A stretch of 64,000 bases of DNA, taken from positions 3,817,644 through 3,881,643 of the forward strand of contig CM071569.1 in assembly GCA_036426205.1 (NCBI GenBank), in the 5' to 3' direction. The translations under genes and the position numbers were made by a program. A model generated the notes under the pieces. That model did not search any database and was not told the origin of the DNA. It saw nothing but the letters and a program-made list of their open reading frames with translations. The stretch comes from Ascaphus truei (lineage: Eukaryota > Chordata > Amphibia > Anura > Ascaphidae). Below, piece after piece: positions 1 to 10,940 of this stretch; within the stretch, counting starts at the first letter, position 1, and each line of letters opens with the position of its first letter.

Positions 1-396
1 CTTTATTCGAGCTCGGCTAGTCCCACGAATTCGGGTGTACCCGGGTGTATTGAGGTTTGTGACTGTTTTCTGCCCAGAGTGCATTGAGGTATTTTCCAGG
101 CAGGAGATTGAAGCATTTTATTTCCGCTGGCTGCAATACTGCACAGTATTATATATATAATACTGATTACAATTCATGAATTTATGCCAATCTGTAGACA
201 ACGCGAAGCATTGCAGCCATTAAATCCTAATCATTATCATTTAACAGATCAGCGCCCGGTCAGCCAGGAGCGCATGAACCAGCGCGGAAGGCAGAGCAAC
301 GGGGCTTGTCAGAGGTGAGGAGCGGCGCATTCCAGGTATCTGCCAGGTACATACTGGGTATTTGCTCGAATAAAGTGTGTCGGTGCAGTACAATAA
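1..396. mobile_element. Short TIR element (MITE-like), copy 1, cut by window start
   Basis: The block from the window edge to about 396 reappears at 27,313-27,700 in the same orientation with few differences. It opens with CTTTATTCGAGC and closes with GCTCGAATAAAG, an inverted pair; in the second copy the pair extends to CGACACACTTTATTCGAGC. No coding potential is convincing. The outermost few bases of the left end lie outside the window. I infer a non-autonomous DNA transposon; the superfamily is not identified. Confidence 0.6.
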
Positions 397-522
397 TGAT
401 AAAGTAAGAACATAATCATAAAACAAATCTTCAGAAGTGTGATAAGAGGTATATCTTAACTTAATACATACATAGTACTAAATGAAGATGAAGAGAGAAA
501 AAACAATTGTATATGTATATTA

Positions 523-1500
523 TTATAAAAAATGCTTCAATTCCCAGTCAATATTGATACCGGAGGGTTGCATTGTGTCTAAACTATACATCCAATACAT
601 TTCTTTTCTATTCAATATGCCCAACCTATCTCCTCCCCGAGTTGGGACATGTATATGGTCTATACCTGAGAACGTGAAGTTTTTAATAGTCCCCTTAGGG
701 CAAGTGGAAAAATGTCTAGAGACCGGGTGTGATTGGTCATTTTTGTTTATCGCACGTACATGTTCCATGATTCTTTTTTTGAGGGGTCTTATGGTGCGAC
801 CCACGTAACCCTTCTCACACCCGCATCTTAGAAGATATACAGTGTAACTGGAATTACAATTAATGAAGGTGTGTATAGTGTGCTCTCTATTAGGGTTTGT
901 GCAAATTAGTTTTTTTGTTTTTTTAGCAAATTTGCAAATCCCACAGTGTCCACATGGATAAAAACCCTTAGGTATATTTTTTATCCTGGTGAGATTTGTT
1001 CTTGAATCAAACAAACTGGGGGAGAGGGATGTACCCAACGATTTGGCCTTTCTGAATACAAATTTTGGCTTATTTTCAAGGACAGATGTCAAATCCTTAT
1101 CCAGCTTCAGGGTGTCCCAATGTTTATGGATAATGGAACGTATGCGGTCTGACTGTCTGCTCTGTTGGGTGATAAATAATGGAACTGTCACCTCATCATG
1201 TGTTGATCTCTTTCTGGAGGGTAATAGAAGATCCCTTCTATCTATTTTTTTAACGGTATTATGAGCTTCTGTGATGTCATGTATGTTATAACCTCTAGAT
1301 GAAAATCTTGAGATAAGATCTCTAGATTGTATTTCAAATAATTCTTCAGTAGAACACAACCTTTTTAATCTTGTAAATTGTCCCTTAAGAATGCCCTTTT
1401 TGAGGGACTTGGAGTGATTACTGTCCGCTCTAAGATAGGAATTGCGTGCGTTAGATTTCCTATAAATATCTGTTTGAATGCTACCCCCGCATATCGACAT
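523..1500 (-). CDS. Penelope-like retroelement ORF, C-terminal part with GIY-YIG endonuclease (5' truncated)
   Basis: Open frame of 325 codons on the minus strand. Residues 1-60 match the tail of a Penelope-type reverse transcriptase (QTDIYRKSNARNSYL, then QFTRLKRLCS). Residues 183-200 hold a CxxCxxC zinc-knuckle-like motif typical of vertebrate Penelope-like elements. Residues about 219-247 form the GIY-YIG nuclease core: TVYLLRCGC, YVGRT, and RIMEH carrying the conserved Arg and Glu. The end (RGGDRLGILNRKE to WELKHFL) is the usual C-terminus. GIY-YIG enzymes nick DNA for target-primed reverse transcription. The polymerase palm is absent: an in-frame stop lies just upstream of the first Met, so this is a truncated copy although its remaining frame is intact. 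It is the best preserved protein-coding stretch in the window, hence a fairly young insertion. Neptune/Poseidon-type is my best clade guess. Confidence 0.85.
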   Translation of the reverse strand: MSICGGSIQTDIYRKSNARNSYLRADSNHSKSLKKGILKGQFTRLKRLCSTEELFEIQSRDLISRFSSRGYNIHDITEAHNTVKKIDRRDLLLPSRKRSTHDEVTVPLFITQQSRQSDRIRSIIHKHWDTLKLDKDLTSVLENKPKFVFRKAKSLGTSLSPSLFDSRTNLTRIKNIPKGFYPCGHCGICKFAKKTKKLICTNPNREHTIHTFINCNSSYTVYLLRCGCEKGYVGRTIRPLKKRIMEHVRAINKNDQSHPVSRHFSTCPKGTIKNFTFSGIDHIHVPTRGGDRLGILNRKEMYWMYSLDTMQPSGINIDWELKHFL

Positions 1501-1888
1501 ACAGCATTAAATCTAAGTAAATCTAAGTAATAAATGTTGTGGATATATCCTCCTGATAAGCAGCAGGAAGGAGTAGATTGAGGGTGTGAATAGAGTATTT
1601 GTGTGGGTGTTTTTTTATTGAGGGGCAAAGAAGTTGTTGGGAGAGAGGTGTATAAATAATGGTGCAGTGGGGAGTGGAGAAGTTGGAGAGAACAGAGACG
1701 TTCACAAAGGAGTGAGGAAACAGAAAACAGAAAAAGCAATAGGGGGGGGCATATTGAGATGCAGGAGGAGAGACTTCCCAGTTATTGGTACAAATAGCAT
1801 CACAGCATTTAGAAAGTAAAGTTCTCGCAGTTGTTGTTGTGCAGAGTTCAGATCTTCCTCTAATCTTCACCTCCAATTTCAACTCCCA

Positions 1889-2256
1889 AATTAACTCGAC
1901 CTACACTTTAAATGTGACACTTTGATGTTACACACAGCCAAATGTTTCACAGCCAAGATAGACGGTCTTAAATACTCTGATCACATGCATTTGACTAACA
2001 TTTAAGGGAGGGTTGCCTAACTCACATAAACATACCAAATACTGTAGTTATTTAGATTGTAAGTTCTGTTGCAATTTACTTGATAGGAGCATTCAGCTCA
2101 CATAAACATACCTGTTTAATCATAATGTTAGTCCAGATATTCAGAAGGCATCCATGATTAAAGATATAGAAAAAAAACATCCAGACATGATACATTCAAA
2201 ATTAAGTCTACCTACACTTTAAATGTGACACTTTAAAGATACACACAGCCAAAAAA
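1889..2256 (+). repeat. Imperfect direct duplication, about 313-bp period
   Basis: The block CCTACACTTTAAATGTGACA at about 1,900 recurs at about 2,213, followed in both by ACACACAGCCAAA. CTCACATAAACATACC also occurs twice (about 2,021 and 2,097). This looks like a partial tandem duplication; no coding frame supports a gene here. Confidence 0.5.
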
Positions 2257-2274
2257 ACAAACAATAAACAATTT

Positions 2275-2360
2275 AACTCTTATGCCCCGAACATACATGA
2301 AAACGAGAGGTAACTCTCAATGTATTACTTTCTGGTAATATATTTTATAAGTAAATAAAT
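2275..2360 (+). mobile_element. 3' tail fragment of the L2-like LINE seen at 14, 59 and 61 kb
   Basis: The segment contains GAAAACGAGAGGTAACTCTC and ends in TTTATAAGTAAATAAATAA. This is the reverse complement of the start of the minus-strand LINE copies at 14,040, 59,432 and 60,834. It is a short, heavily 5'-truncated insertion of the same family in the opposite orientation. Confidence 0.6.
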
Positions 2361-2399
2361 AATAACACAAAAACAAAATACAAACACAATACTAAAAAT

Positions 2400-3120
2400 A
2401 GACCCATTATTTGCCAGTGTGGTTACCTATGCCCTCAATGGGAGCAAAGATAACCGCAATGGCAAAGAATGGGAGCCCCATCTACCCCAATAACCATAGC
2501 ATTACAGTACAATAATGGAAAAAAATACTATTATCCAGATATGGATAATAGTGCATTTGCCCATTCAAAATAAAATAAAACATTATCTAGCCAGCATAAA
2601 GTAAATAAAATTTCTACTTACCCCTGCCAGGGATAAGGACATACTCATCACTATGGACATTACCATGTCCATGTCCTCCGTTGGCAGGAACACAACAATA
2701 AAAAATACAATCTAATACAATCTAATGGCCCCTAACCCCTTAATAAACTTAGCGGTTGGTAACCGCTAAAGTAATTAAGGGGTTAAACCCCCTCCCCCGC
2801 TACCCACCCGGGCGTCTCAACCACCCACCCTGGGGCAATTATACCCATCCTCTACCCATTGATTGGCACAGTAGTACATCATGCCCATATAATATGGGCA
2901 TGATAAGCCATTATAGCAGTCAATGGGCAACATAAAAAAAAATAACAGCACCGAAAATACAAAGAATAAAAGAAATACCCAAGGGTTAACCCCTCCCGCA
3001 CCTAAACACAAGAAGAATAAAATAACTAAACAGCCTAAACAACACATCAATAAAAGAAATCGAACGCCAAAACATCAGAAGAATAAAATTAATCTAACAC
3101 CAAAATACAAGAATAATTAA
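2400..3120 (-). mobile_element. Modular element copy D (partial, minus orientation)
   Basis: In order on the minus strand this region has the same modules as 57,840-58,250: a block reading GCCCATTGACTGCTATAATG, a TGCCCATATTATATGGGCATG hairpin-type block, the CCCCTTAATTACTTTAGCGG hairpin (near 2,741-2,790), an exon-like block (2,622-2,677) followed by GTAAGTAGAAA, and the ATTATCCAGATATGGATAAT palindrome at about 2,530-2,550. A-rich DNA flanks it at 2,940-3,300, as in other copies. Ends are not identified, so it is either truncated or decayed. Confidence 0.6.
2622..2677 (-). other. Exon-like module of copy D
   Basis: On the minus strand this block starts AGGACATGGACATGG and is followed immediately by a GTAAGTAGAAA donor, as in the copies at 14,846 and 58,067. 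The expected CAG acceptor has changed to CGG, so this copy could not splice in the same way. Coding or not is unknown. Confidence 0.4.
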
Positions 3121-4113
3121 ATAAATCATACCCGTAACAATAGAAAAATAAAAGAAATCTAACCACTAACCAACAGAACAATTAAATAAATTAAACACCT
3201 GAACAATCCTAAAATGTAATTAAAACAAGCCCTACAAATACAAAACAATTTACTCAAAACAATAAACAGAAATAGAAAAAATAACAATTAATTCAAAACA
3301 ACCATATGCCAAAAAATATATTAAAGAGAGTTTGTACTGGTATAAGTTTATATTTGTGTTTATATTTGTTTAGAATATTATATACCACATTTTAGTTACA
3401 ATAGATTATTTTTTGCTTTCTACCTTTTTTATTCCTGTTCCTTGAGTAAGTCCTCTTGGTATATTATCTTATTTGATTTTCAGGTGTTCTATTAATAAAA
3501 TCCCTTATTTTTTTATGTTTATAGTCTCAAATTCTGCTTTATATTTGGTCACGTTTTCTGTTCCTATGGTTAATTTATCTCAGTGCCTCAATCCAGCATG
3601 CCAACAGGAAACTACAGTATTTTTTCCATGACTTTGAACAGTCTCTAAATTAAATAACCATACAAACTCTCTTGAGAAATATTAACTTTGTTGTATTTTA
3701 ATTTCATCAAATGGTTTTAGTTTTGTAATCAGGGGTTCTTTCATAGATATTAAAAACATTTAATTATATGTAACTATACTGTATATATATATGGTAAAAA
3801 TTCACAGAGATGCAGGGTATTTAACCCCTAATCCTATTAATAAGCCCCCATGACGATTCAGGTAAGGTTCCCTCAAAACGTATAGAGCTGCCCCTTAATT
3901 ATGTGAAACTCCAGTCTAGTGTAGGCTTTACCTATATATCTATATACTGTATATGGTGTACAGTATGATTCCAACAACTGCCCCACTGCATTTCCTTGGC
4001 TAAGATGATAAAGGCACCAAAGGAGAAACATCAAAGGTACCCAATGTAATGCAAAGAAGGCTAGAAAATATGCACTGCCTTGACAATAATGGGGTTTTGG
4101 ATGCCTTAAGGCA
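3121..4113. other. No gene seen
   Basis: AT-rich DNA, first A-rich (to about 3,300) then T-rich, with a short TATATATATA tract near 3,783. No recognisable coding, RNA or repeat signature beyond low complexity. Confidence 0.5.
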
Positions 4114-4114
4114 G

Positions 4115-4250
4115 CTCAATCAGTCCCTGCTTCAGCACAAGTGCTCAATCAGCCCCAGCTTCAGCACAGGTGGGTTAATCAGTCCCTGCTTCCGCACAGG
4201 GGGCTCAATCAGTCCCTGCTTCAGCACAGGTGGCTCAATCAGATGCTCAG
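4115..4250 (+). repeat. 30-bp tandem repeat, about 4.5 units
   Basis: Units start at 4,115, 4,144, 4,174, 4,204 and 4,234, each reading CTCAATCAGTCCCTGCTTC then AGCACAGGTGG with small changes. The period is a multiple of three, so the frame stays open and gives a spurious 10-residue protein repeat. It is followed by GGGATATCCTGAAAACCTAA, a known kind of interspersed-repeat end in vertebrates. Confidence 0.75.
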
Positions 4251-5438
4251 TCTTCGATTAGTGCTGGAGCTGGGATATCCTGAAAACCTAACTTGTTAGG
4301 GGAGCTTGAGGACTGCGGTTGAGCGGGTTTAAGGTATATGTTTTTTTCACTGCCGTAAAATTAAAATAGTATGGCGTCTCCAACTTAACCGCAAAAAATA
4401 AACCTTTTCTCATGCCAGTTGTTTTATATTCATGTGTACCTTCTAGGTTTCCATAGTCAGATGGGGAGACCATGGGAATATGTTACTTTATGGAATGTGT
4501 CACTGTCACACATACCTGTACGGTACATGACACTACATGATTATGGTACAGCAGAGCCTTCACCTCTGTAGTAACCCCCTTAATTCAGATGACTCATATT
4601 TATCCTATATTTGTCATTAGGAGTTCTTCTATATACTTTTAAATACATTGTTTTCAATTCTGAGTTATATGTTGCTCTTAGGGATTGGATTTTACTTTAC
4701 TGGCTATTTACGTTATGAGTGCACAATCATTAGGATTCCATAAACTTCAATACAGGGTGTTGTATTGCAGATAACATGAGATTGTGGTGTGATAGTATAG
4801 GAGCTTGGTGAATCTCCCTCTATGGCTGTTACCATGTGGAACGTCAAGAAATGTTCAACATATTGGATGCAATAAACCAACTTCTTGTGCTTTCAAACCT
4901 CCTGTTTGGTGTGCAGCTCATGTTCTTTCAATAGTTTAGCATAAGACCTGGGGAGGTATATGCTTAACACCAGGAGGACCTGCACCTCTGAGAGTCTCTG
5001 TCATAACTGCATTTGATACATGTATATACAAATATATTTCCCTTTCTCCAGTTTGAAGGTGCCTCTGCTACATCTGAGCCCAAGGCACAGTGAGAAGGGG
5101 AAGCTGTAGGCGACAAGCCACTGAAAATGTAGTGTGTATTGAGGCATATAAGGCAGGATGAAGAGAAACAACACCAGCATGCGTGTTTATGGTGCTCCAG
5201 GCTGCCATGCCCAGAGGATGCATACACTAGAGCACATCATTATTCAGCCTTCATGCTTTCCAGCAGGAGGCAAATCGAGCAGCACAATTAGAAGATGTTT
5301 CAGCAGCATTTCCCTTTATCAAAGCGGCAATTTCAAGAAGCTGTAAAAGAAGAATCGAAGGGTTCAGATATTGGTCTGACATTGTATATGTAAGCATAGA
5401 AATGTGGCCATCGAGATCTCATTAACCAGGCTTCCTGG
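4251..5438. other. No gene seen
   Basis: Mixed-composition DNA with several short open frames, none with family resemblance, splice context or repeats that I can recognise. Confidence 0.5.
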
Positions 5439-5766
5439 CTGCTAGAGGTGTGCGAACTTTGCAAATGTCACTTCTGAGTCCTTCGAAAAAGTTTGCTTCC
5501 AGCCAAACGTTCGCCACAAGTTTGCTTCACTTTACAAAGTCAATGTTCATGGCATGTTCCACCCATTTTGATTACTTTTGCTTTCGAAAAAAAAAGTCTG
5601 GGCAGCTATTTCACCCCCTAAAAATGCGGACGAGCAAATGCTGAACCATTTGGGCCATCTTGATAGAACTTTTAATGCCAAACGTTCTAGCAATGTTTTT
5701 GCAGGTTTTGAAGACTTTTAGAAAGTTCGCTTGAAACTGCGACGAAGCGAATCTCGGCATGTTTCT
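5439..5766. mobile_element. Probable old DNA-transposon remnant rich in CGAA/TTCG words
   Basis: The block begins AGAGGTGTGCGAACTTTGC and closes GACGAAGCGAATCTCGGCAT, an approximately inverted arrangement, and is dense in TTCG/CGAA words (AACGTTCG, AGTTCGC, CCTTCGAAAAAG). Vertebrate genomes carry a DNA-transposon type starting with a similar GTGTGCGAA end. Boundaries and superfamily are uncertain. Confidence 0.35.
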
Positions 5767-6877
5767 ACCTGCCACACGGAGGCAACACTTCTACAAGACA
5801 ACACCACAAATACACAATAGAATCCCATTGCTTTTACATAGCTTTATTTCCCTACTGTTTGTGAATGTTTTTGTACGTAATTAATAAATAGCCCCTCGAA
5901 ATAGTGATATCCAGATTACAAAGTGACAGAAGGTACGTAGAAGGCCTTTTGCTCAAGTTATAGTTAAACCACTTCCTACTTCTCTAGTTTTGCACCAGAA
6001 AGGAAACCAAGATTATCAAGCCAAATTCATAACAGAGACAGCAAACGCAAAATGGAATTAAACTGGTAATGTTTCTTCCCTATTAGAAAACAAAATAAAC
6101 CCTACGAATAATGACTCTCAAATGATTTGGGGAGTTTTCATTAACTAACATAACAAATTGTGCAAAAAGATGTCATAAAGGCGCTACGCCCTATAAATAC
6201 CAAGTGACTAAACGTGATTGTAAGTGCAAAAAACAGACTCACAAGTGGAAAATAAATAAACAATCAAATGTAACAACCCCCCTGCTTCAACCCTTCGGTG
6301 GGGTTGTTTTCACTCTTCTCCAAATGGTAGAACTTGTATCGCATGATCCAGGGGGAGCATAGGTGAAAAAACATAAAAAACACTCTAAGTGTAATAGTAT
6401 AAACAGTGCTGGGAATATTCCTATAGGTCTTGGCTCCTGTGTTATTCCCACTCACAAGAAAATGGGAGTTTTCAGGCAATATGACGCTGCTGAAGCTCAG
6501 AGCCGGTAAGGGAAGGTGGGCGCAAACAGAAAATATTGCGCACCCCTATTATAACCTCATCATTTACCTGCTCAAATTGCTAATAGAACACATATGTTCT
6601 GAAGGCACTAGGGGCTGGGTATGTCAAGCTCGGGTATTCAAAAATGTGTTATTACTGCCCCAAAAAAGCATTATTTTTATAGTGCAATATACGTAGCAAC
6701 GTTGCACCGCTAAAAATATCGGATCTGTTAAAAAATAGGCATTATATTAAAAAAAATTCCCAGTTCATGCCCTATATAACGTTTCAATATTTAGCAAAAT
6801 GGGATTAACAGCAGATATACCAAACTTTTTGTATCACTTACTCCAGGCTTGCATTAGCCCTGGCTTGCTTATGTATG
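5767..6877. other. No gene seen; a Penelope-like terminal fragment is possible near 6,170-6,480
   Basis: The stretch GTAAGTGCAAAAAACAGACT around 6,220 resembles the A-rich openings of Penelope-like terminal regions in this window, but there is no hammerhead motif or coding frame to support it. Confidence 0.3.
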
Positions 6878-8039
6878 TGTAACCAGGTCCCCTCCGGTCC
6901 CCCGGTTTACTGTTACACCCCCCCCCCTTACCTCTTCTGTCGCGAGGGATGTTGCGGGGAGGTGCAAGGGGTGCCGCCATGTTGAAGTGCGGGAGCATGC
7001 GCTGAGGCTCGCGCATGCGCAGAGGGTGCTCCGGCGGCCATTATCAAGTTGCGCATGCATCTTGGATAACGCAAGTGACGGCCCTCTTCTGTATTTGCTG
7101 CGCAGGGACTACAACTCCCAGAAGCCACTGGGGCTGCAATATCACATGGGCTGCAGCAGCCAATAGCGCAATTGGATTCCGCTGCTGACCTTTGGATACA
7201 TTTCGCACGCTCACACCATGCTAGTTAGTCGGAGCTGGGATGCAGATAGGGGAGGTTGTAGGTGCAGGGTTTCTGTGGTCCCTGCACTAGGCCAGATATC
7301 CCCCTAAGCCCCAGTTAGGCCCTGACTCCCAAGTCAAGATTGTAGCTGCTACAGGGACAGGCCCTTAGGTAGGGACATTGCCTCATTAGCTGCTTAAGTT
7401 AAGGGACACCGCTGCAACGTTGCTCAGCCCTGATGATTGTGGTCTGGGACCAGATCACTCTGCAAGGTTTAGAGACTATCTTCATGTGGGACATTCCAGT
7501 GGGATACCACCCCACAAGGAGGTGGACTCATCGCGGATGACATCACTGGATTGGTGGATCCCAATGGTTTTCATGTCGGCATGCCCCGGGTGCTGGAGCA
7601 CCCAGCAGGTATCTATACACCAAGTGCACCAACAAGCACACCTCACCTAGTGGGCAGCGCTGTCTCACACATTGGGGTTGGGTGTGGGACTCTTGGCACA
7701 TGGTGTGGGGGAACACGGTGGTGGGTTACGGCCGTGCGAGGCTTGGTGGGTAGTTGTACCATATTAGTGACCATTAGAACTGTTAAGACTTATTCCTGTG
7801 CCAGTAAAGTTTATTGTTGTTTTACACAAAGTGTGTGATTATTGTTATTGGGTCCTGTGAGGGGCTACTCCCACTACGTTGAGATCCCTTCAGGTGGAGG
7901 CACTGCACCGAGATTATTGTATTATATCACACCGGGCTCCCCGTGGCAGAGGTTTAGGCCCCTGTAAGCCAACAGGTAAAGCCAGCACCAGTAGCATCTT
8001 TACCCAATCTCACTTAGGGGGTGGGATACAAGGGCTACA
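6878..8039 (+). mobile_element. Solo LTR of a Ty3/gypsy-type element with 4-bp target duplication
   Basis: The segment opens TGTAACCAGG and closes GGGCTACA, the TG...CA rule of LTRs with a short imperfect inverted end. It is bracketed by TATG at 6,874-6,877 and TATG at 8,040-8,043, a perfect 4-bp target-site duplication. Internally a poly(A)-signal-like CAGTAAAGTTTATTG lies near 7,803. There is no gag or pol, and the duplication directly abuts both ends, so this is a solo LTR left by LTR-LTR recombination. At 1,162 bp it is long but normal for vertebrate gypsy LTRs. Family assignment to gypsy is inference. Confidence 0.65.
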
Positions 8040-8501
8040 TATGTAATGGTCAATATATGGCCCATAAAATACTGTACAAAGGCAAGATAAACTAAACTAA
8101 CCTGAAATAGATGATCAAATATAACTTGAAATACATCAGTAAATATTTCTGGATCAAATATCCCACCTGGTAAACTATTACTGCAATGTTGATGAAGTCC
8201 ATCAAAAAACTGCGGTGATAAGACTCGTTCTATTTTTTCAGGTACAATATTAACAGTGCCATATTAACTATGAATCACTATTCAATTATTCAAATTATCC
8301 ATCATGCTCCGATACAGGTTAATGCACCTGAACAGGCGGTAACTTCCATGCAAGTCAATGGGAGTTAACCCTTGATGGAGCTTGATGAATCTGCGGGTTA
8401 GGTACCTTCGGTGCTGGAAGACAACTTGAGGCCCTATTCAAGTGAAGGGGTCATTAAGGACCCTATGAAGGAAATATGGGCAGTGATATTTGTATATTAT
8501 G

Positions 8502-8657
8502 GTGGTCTATTTACTAAAAATTCAAGATTGGGATCAAAACAGCACAGACGTTACCACAGAAAACCTGTGGAAAGCAATTGGAACTTCCCATTGATAAACC
8601 TGATGCAATTATTTTGCTCCAGTTTTGCAGCTGCCAGATTTTAGTAAATAAACCCCT
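8502..8657. mobile_element. MITE with Harbinger-like inverted ends
   Basis: Left end GGTCTATTTACTAAAA and right end TTTTAGTAAATAAACCCC are inverted copies; the 155-bp interior is non-coding. A related right end (GGGAGACTTTGGTAAATTGACCCCT, split here as GCTGGGAGACTTTGG and TAAATTGACCCCT) is at 33,496-33,524. The target duplication is not clear. Confidence 0.55.
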
Positions 8658-10286
8658 CTGGTTAATTCCCCTAATTCCTTTCAGAAAGAGTTATATTCGA
8701 GAGTTTCTACTTACTACGATCGGTTTAGAGCTTCTTGTGAAGGATAGGATTGTTGTTGCTATTAATTATGCCTAACACTTACTGCTTGTCAAGTTTAAGG
8801 AGGCTGCTTAGTTTACGATTTTGTTGGAAATTGGTCTCTGCTAACTGGTCAGACATGCTAAATCCCACTTGAAGATTTTACTTTAAGCCCCTAATGTGGC
8901 TTCTATGCTTTGTCATAGGATCATGCTGCTTCTTCACTCAGCTTCAGGTAAGATTTTGCAACCTTTAACGTCATACTACTGTAGCCTCATAGCCATTATT
9001 TTGAGCCTTCTTTGCTCTTGTAGGTTTTTCTCTTTCCCATTATATGATATGTCAAATCTTAGCCACAGCCTAACCACCTCCTATAGGTCAGTGATAAGAA
9101 GGCAATTAAAGGAGAGTAAGATCATAGTAGCATCTTCCAGATGTGTACTGGATATTCCCTGTTGCAATGTCAGTCAGAAGCAGCGATAATCTTTGCAACC
9201 TACACATGTCACGAGGGAGCAATACTAGACTTACAGTAGTATTACAACAAAGAAACCTGGATTAGTGCTTTACAAGTCTTAGTGTAGGTGTTTGCTGTAG
9301 TAGCAAGATAAAGGGACAGTACCCATCTTGGTTGTTTTCCTTCATAAACTAACTGCATGAAAGGCTAACTTTGTCATCAACATGCAAGGGAAAGGTCAAT
9401 GTTGAAAGGAATCATAAATGTGTTGGGATTCCAAAAGCCAAGAAAGAAATGTCAAAGAAAAAGATATAAAAGAAGCCCTCAATAAATAAAATACCAACTA
9501 CATCCCTCTTTAATGTGTTGCTGAGAAAGGAGGAAAAGAAAGTATTCAGTAAGCTATTTTTATTTCTCTTACATTTTCTCATTGAAACTCAAATTATACG
9601 TGTTCAATGAAGACTCATCTGTCAAGCACAGGAAATGACGGACGTTGTTCAGTCCCTGAAAGACACACATGTACAAGCAAGTGTTTCTGCATCATTATAG
9701 AGAGGTGGGAGTCACTGCGCAGGGCTTAGAAGAGGTTTTTTGAAAGGTGGCATTGCAAAAAAAACCTATGTCTTTCAAAATAAGCCGATGAGCATTGAAC
9801 TTTTACCAAATGGAACCTTGTGACATCCTTTGTGTTAATATAATGTACAAAGGTAGCACAACTGTCTTATGTAATAAATACATTAATGTGACACGCGCAA
9901 CTTGGATTGAATGAAAGAACAAATGTCATTCATTTCACAGGAAATCTTGCTTTAAAATGAATATAATTTTTTATGTAATGATATTAAAAATAATATGAAC
10001 GATGGGAGTATGTTGTAGCAATAGACATACTTTTACTGGTTTTAAGACGAAAGATAATAGTACCAACAAACCTGAAAACCATCTTGAATTCAATGTGTCT
10101 GTGAGTTAAGTACAGTAGAAGAAGACTGCTGAAGCTCATGGGAGGATTGGTAAAACAGGAGGGCTGACCTGACTGACAGTTAAGAGCAGTGTTACATCTC
10201 TTAGAGAACTGCATACGTACATCCTCAGGATCTGTTCGAGCATATAAGAAATGTTCCTTTGCATTTGGAGCCAGGCATCCTTTAAT
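8658..10286. other. No gene seen
   Basis: AT-rich, no recognisable coding frame, RNA or repeat structure. Open frames are short and lack similarity to any family I know. Confidence 0.5.
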
Positions 10287-10409
10287 ACTGTATGCATCTA
10301 AAGCTTATGTATCATTTGTGATGGGTGCTGGTACAGTGTAAACAGATGAAGTCCAAGTTATCTTCCCTGGAGATATGGGGTAGAAACTGACCTGCCTTGG
10401 CTGTTTCAA
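10287..10409 (+). repeat. 123-bp direct repeat, left copy
   Basis: Matches 10,818-10,940 over its full 123 bp with about ten substitutions and no indel. Both copies abut the foldback-type element lying between them. It could be an unusually long target duplication or one half of a tandem duplication later invaded by the element. Confidence 0.75.
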
Positions 10410-10817
10410 CCACACACATTCCCAGTAAGCTCAAATTCCAACACCCACCACATCATGAATATATATTTTTTGTCAAAAAGAGTGCTACTGAGCATGGCAA
10501 ATATATACAACAAAAGACAGGGGTGCCCAATGCGACATCCAATTGACAAAACATATAAGTTAATAAGTATAAAGATAAATACTTCAATAATAATATGTTC
10601 TTGGTTATTTAGTTAGATCCTTTGGCCAAAGCATCATAAGCCTGCATACCAACGTCAAGGTATAACCAAATTTGCAGGTCCTAACACTACACTGTGAACC
10701 CTTCCCTTTACCTCTGTATGAGAGGAAAGAACCATAGTAGGTCCTGTTCTTGCAACAAAATGAAAAGACCTCCCACGTTAAAAAGATGAGTAGGGGTTAG
10801 CTCTGGGGGAGGTGCAT
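10410..10817 (-). mobile_element. Monomer of the foldback element found complete at 26.35-27.08 kb
   Basis: Read on the minus strand this block corresponds to the loop, one arm and the tail of the 26.3-kb element: it contains GACAGGGGTGCCCAATGC, CCAATTGACAAAACATAT and the tail CACACATTCCCAG. Only one arm is present, so there is no palindrome here. I infer that it derives from a Penelope-like or similar retroelement because its relative has a 15-bp target duplication. Confidence 0.65.
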
Positions 10818-10940
10818 ACTGTCTGCATTTAAAGCTTATGTATCCTTTGTGATGGGTGCTGCTACAGTGTAACCAGATGAGGTCCAAGTTATCTTCCCTG
10901 GAGATATGGGGTCAAAATTGACCTGCCTTGGCTGCTTCAA
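10818..10940 (+). repeat. 123-bp direct repeat, right copy
   Basis: Right-hand partner of the repeat at 10,287-10,409; shares AAGCTTATGTATC and GTCCAAGTTATCTTCCCTGG. It starts immediately where the foldback monomer ends. Confidence 0.75.
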
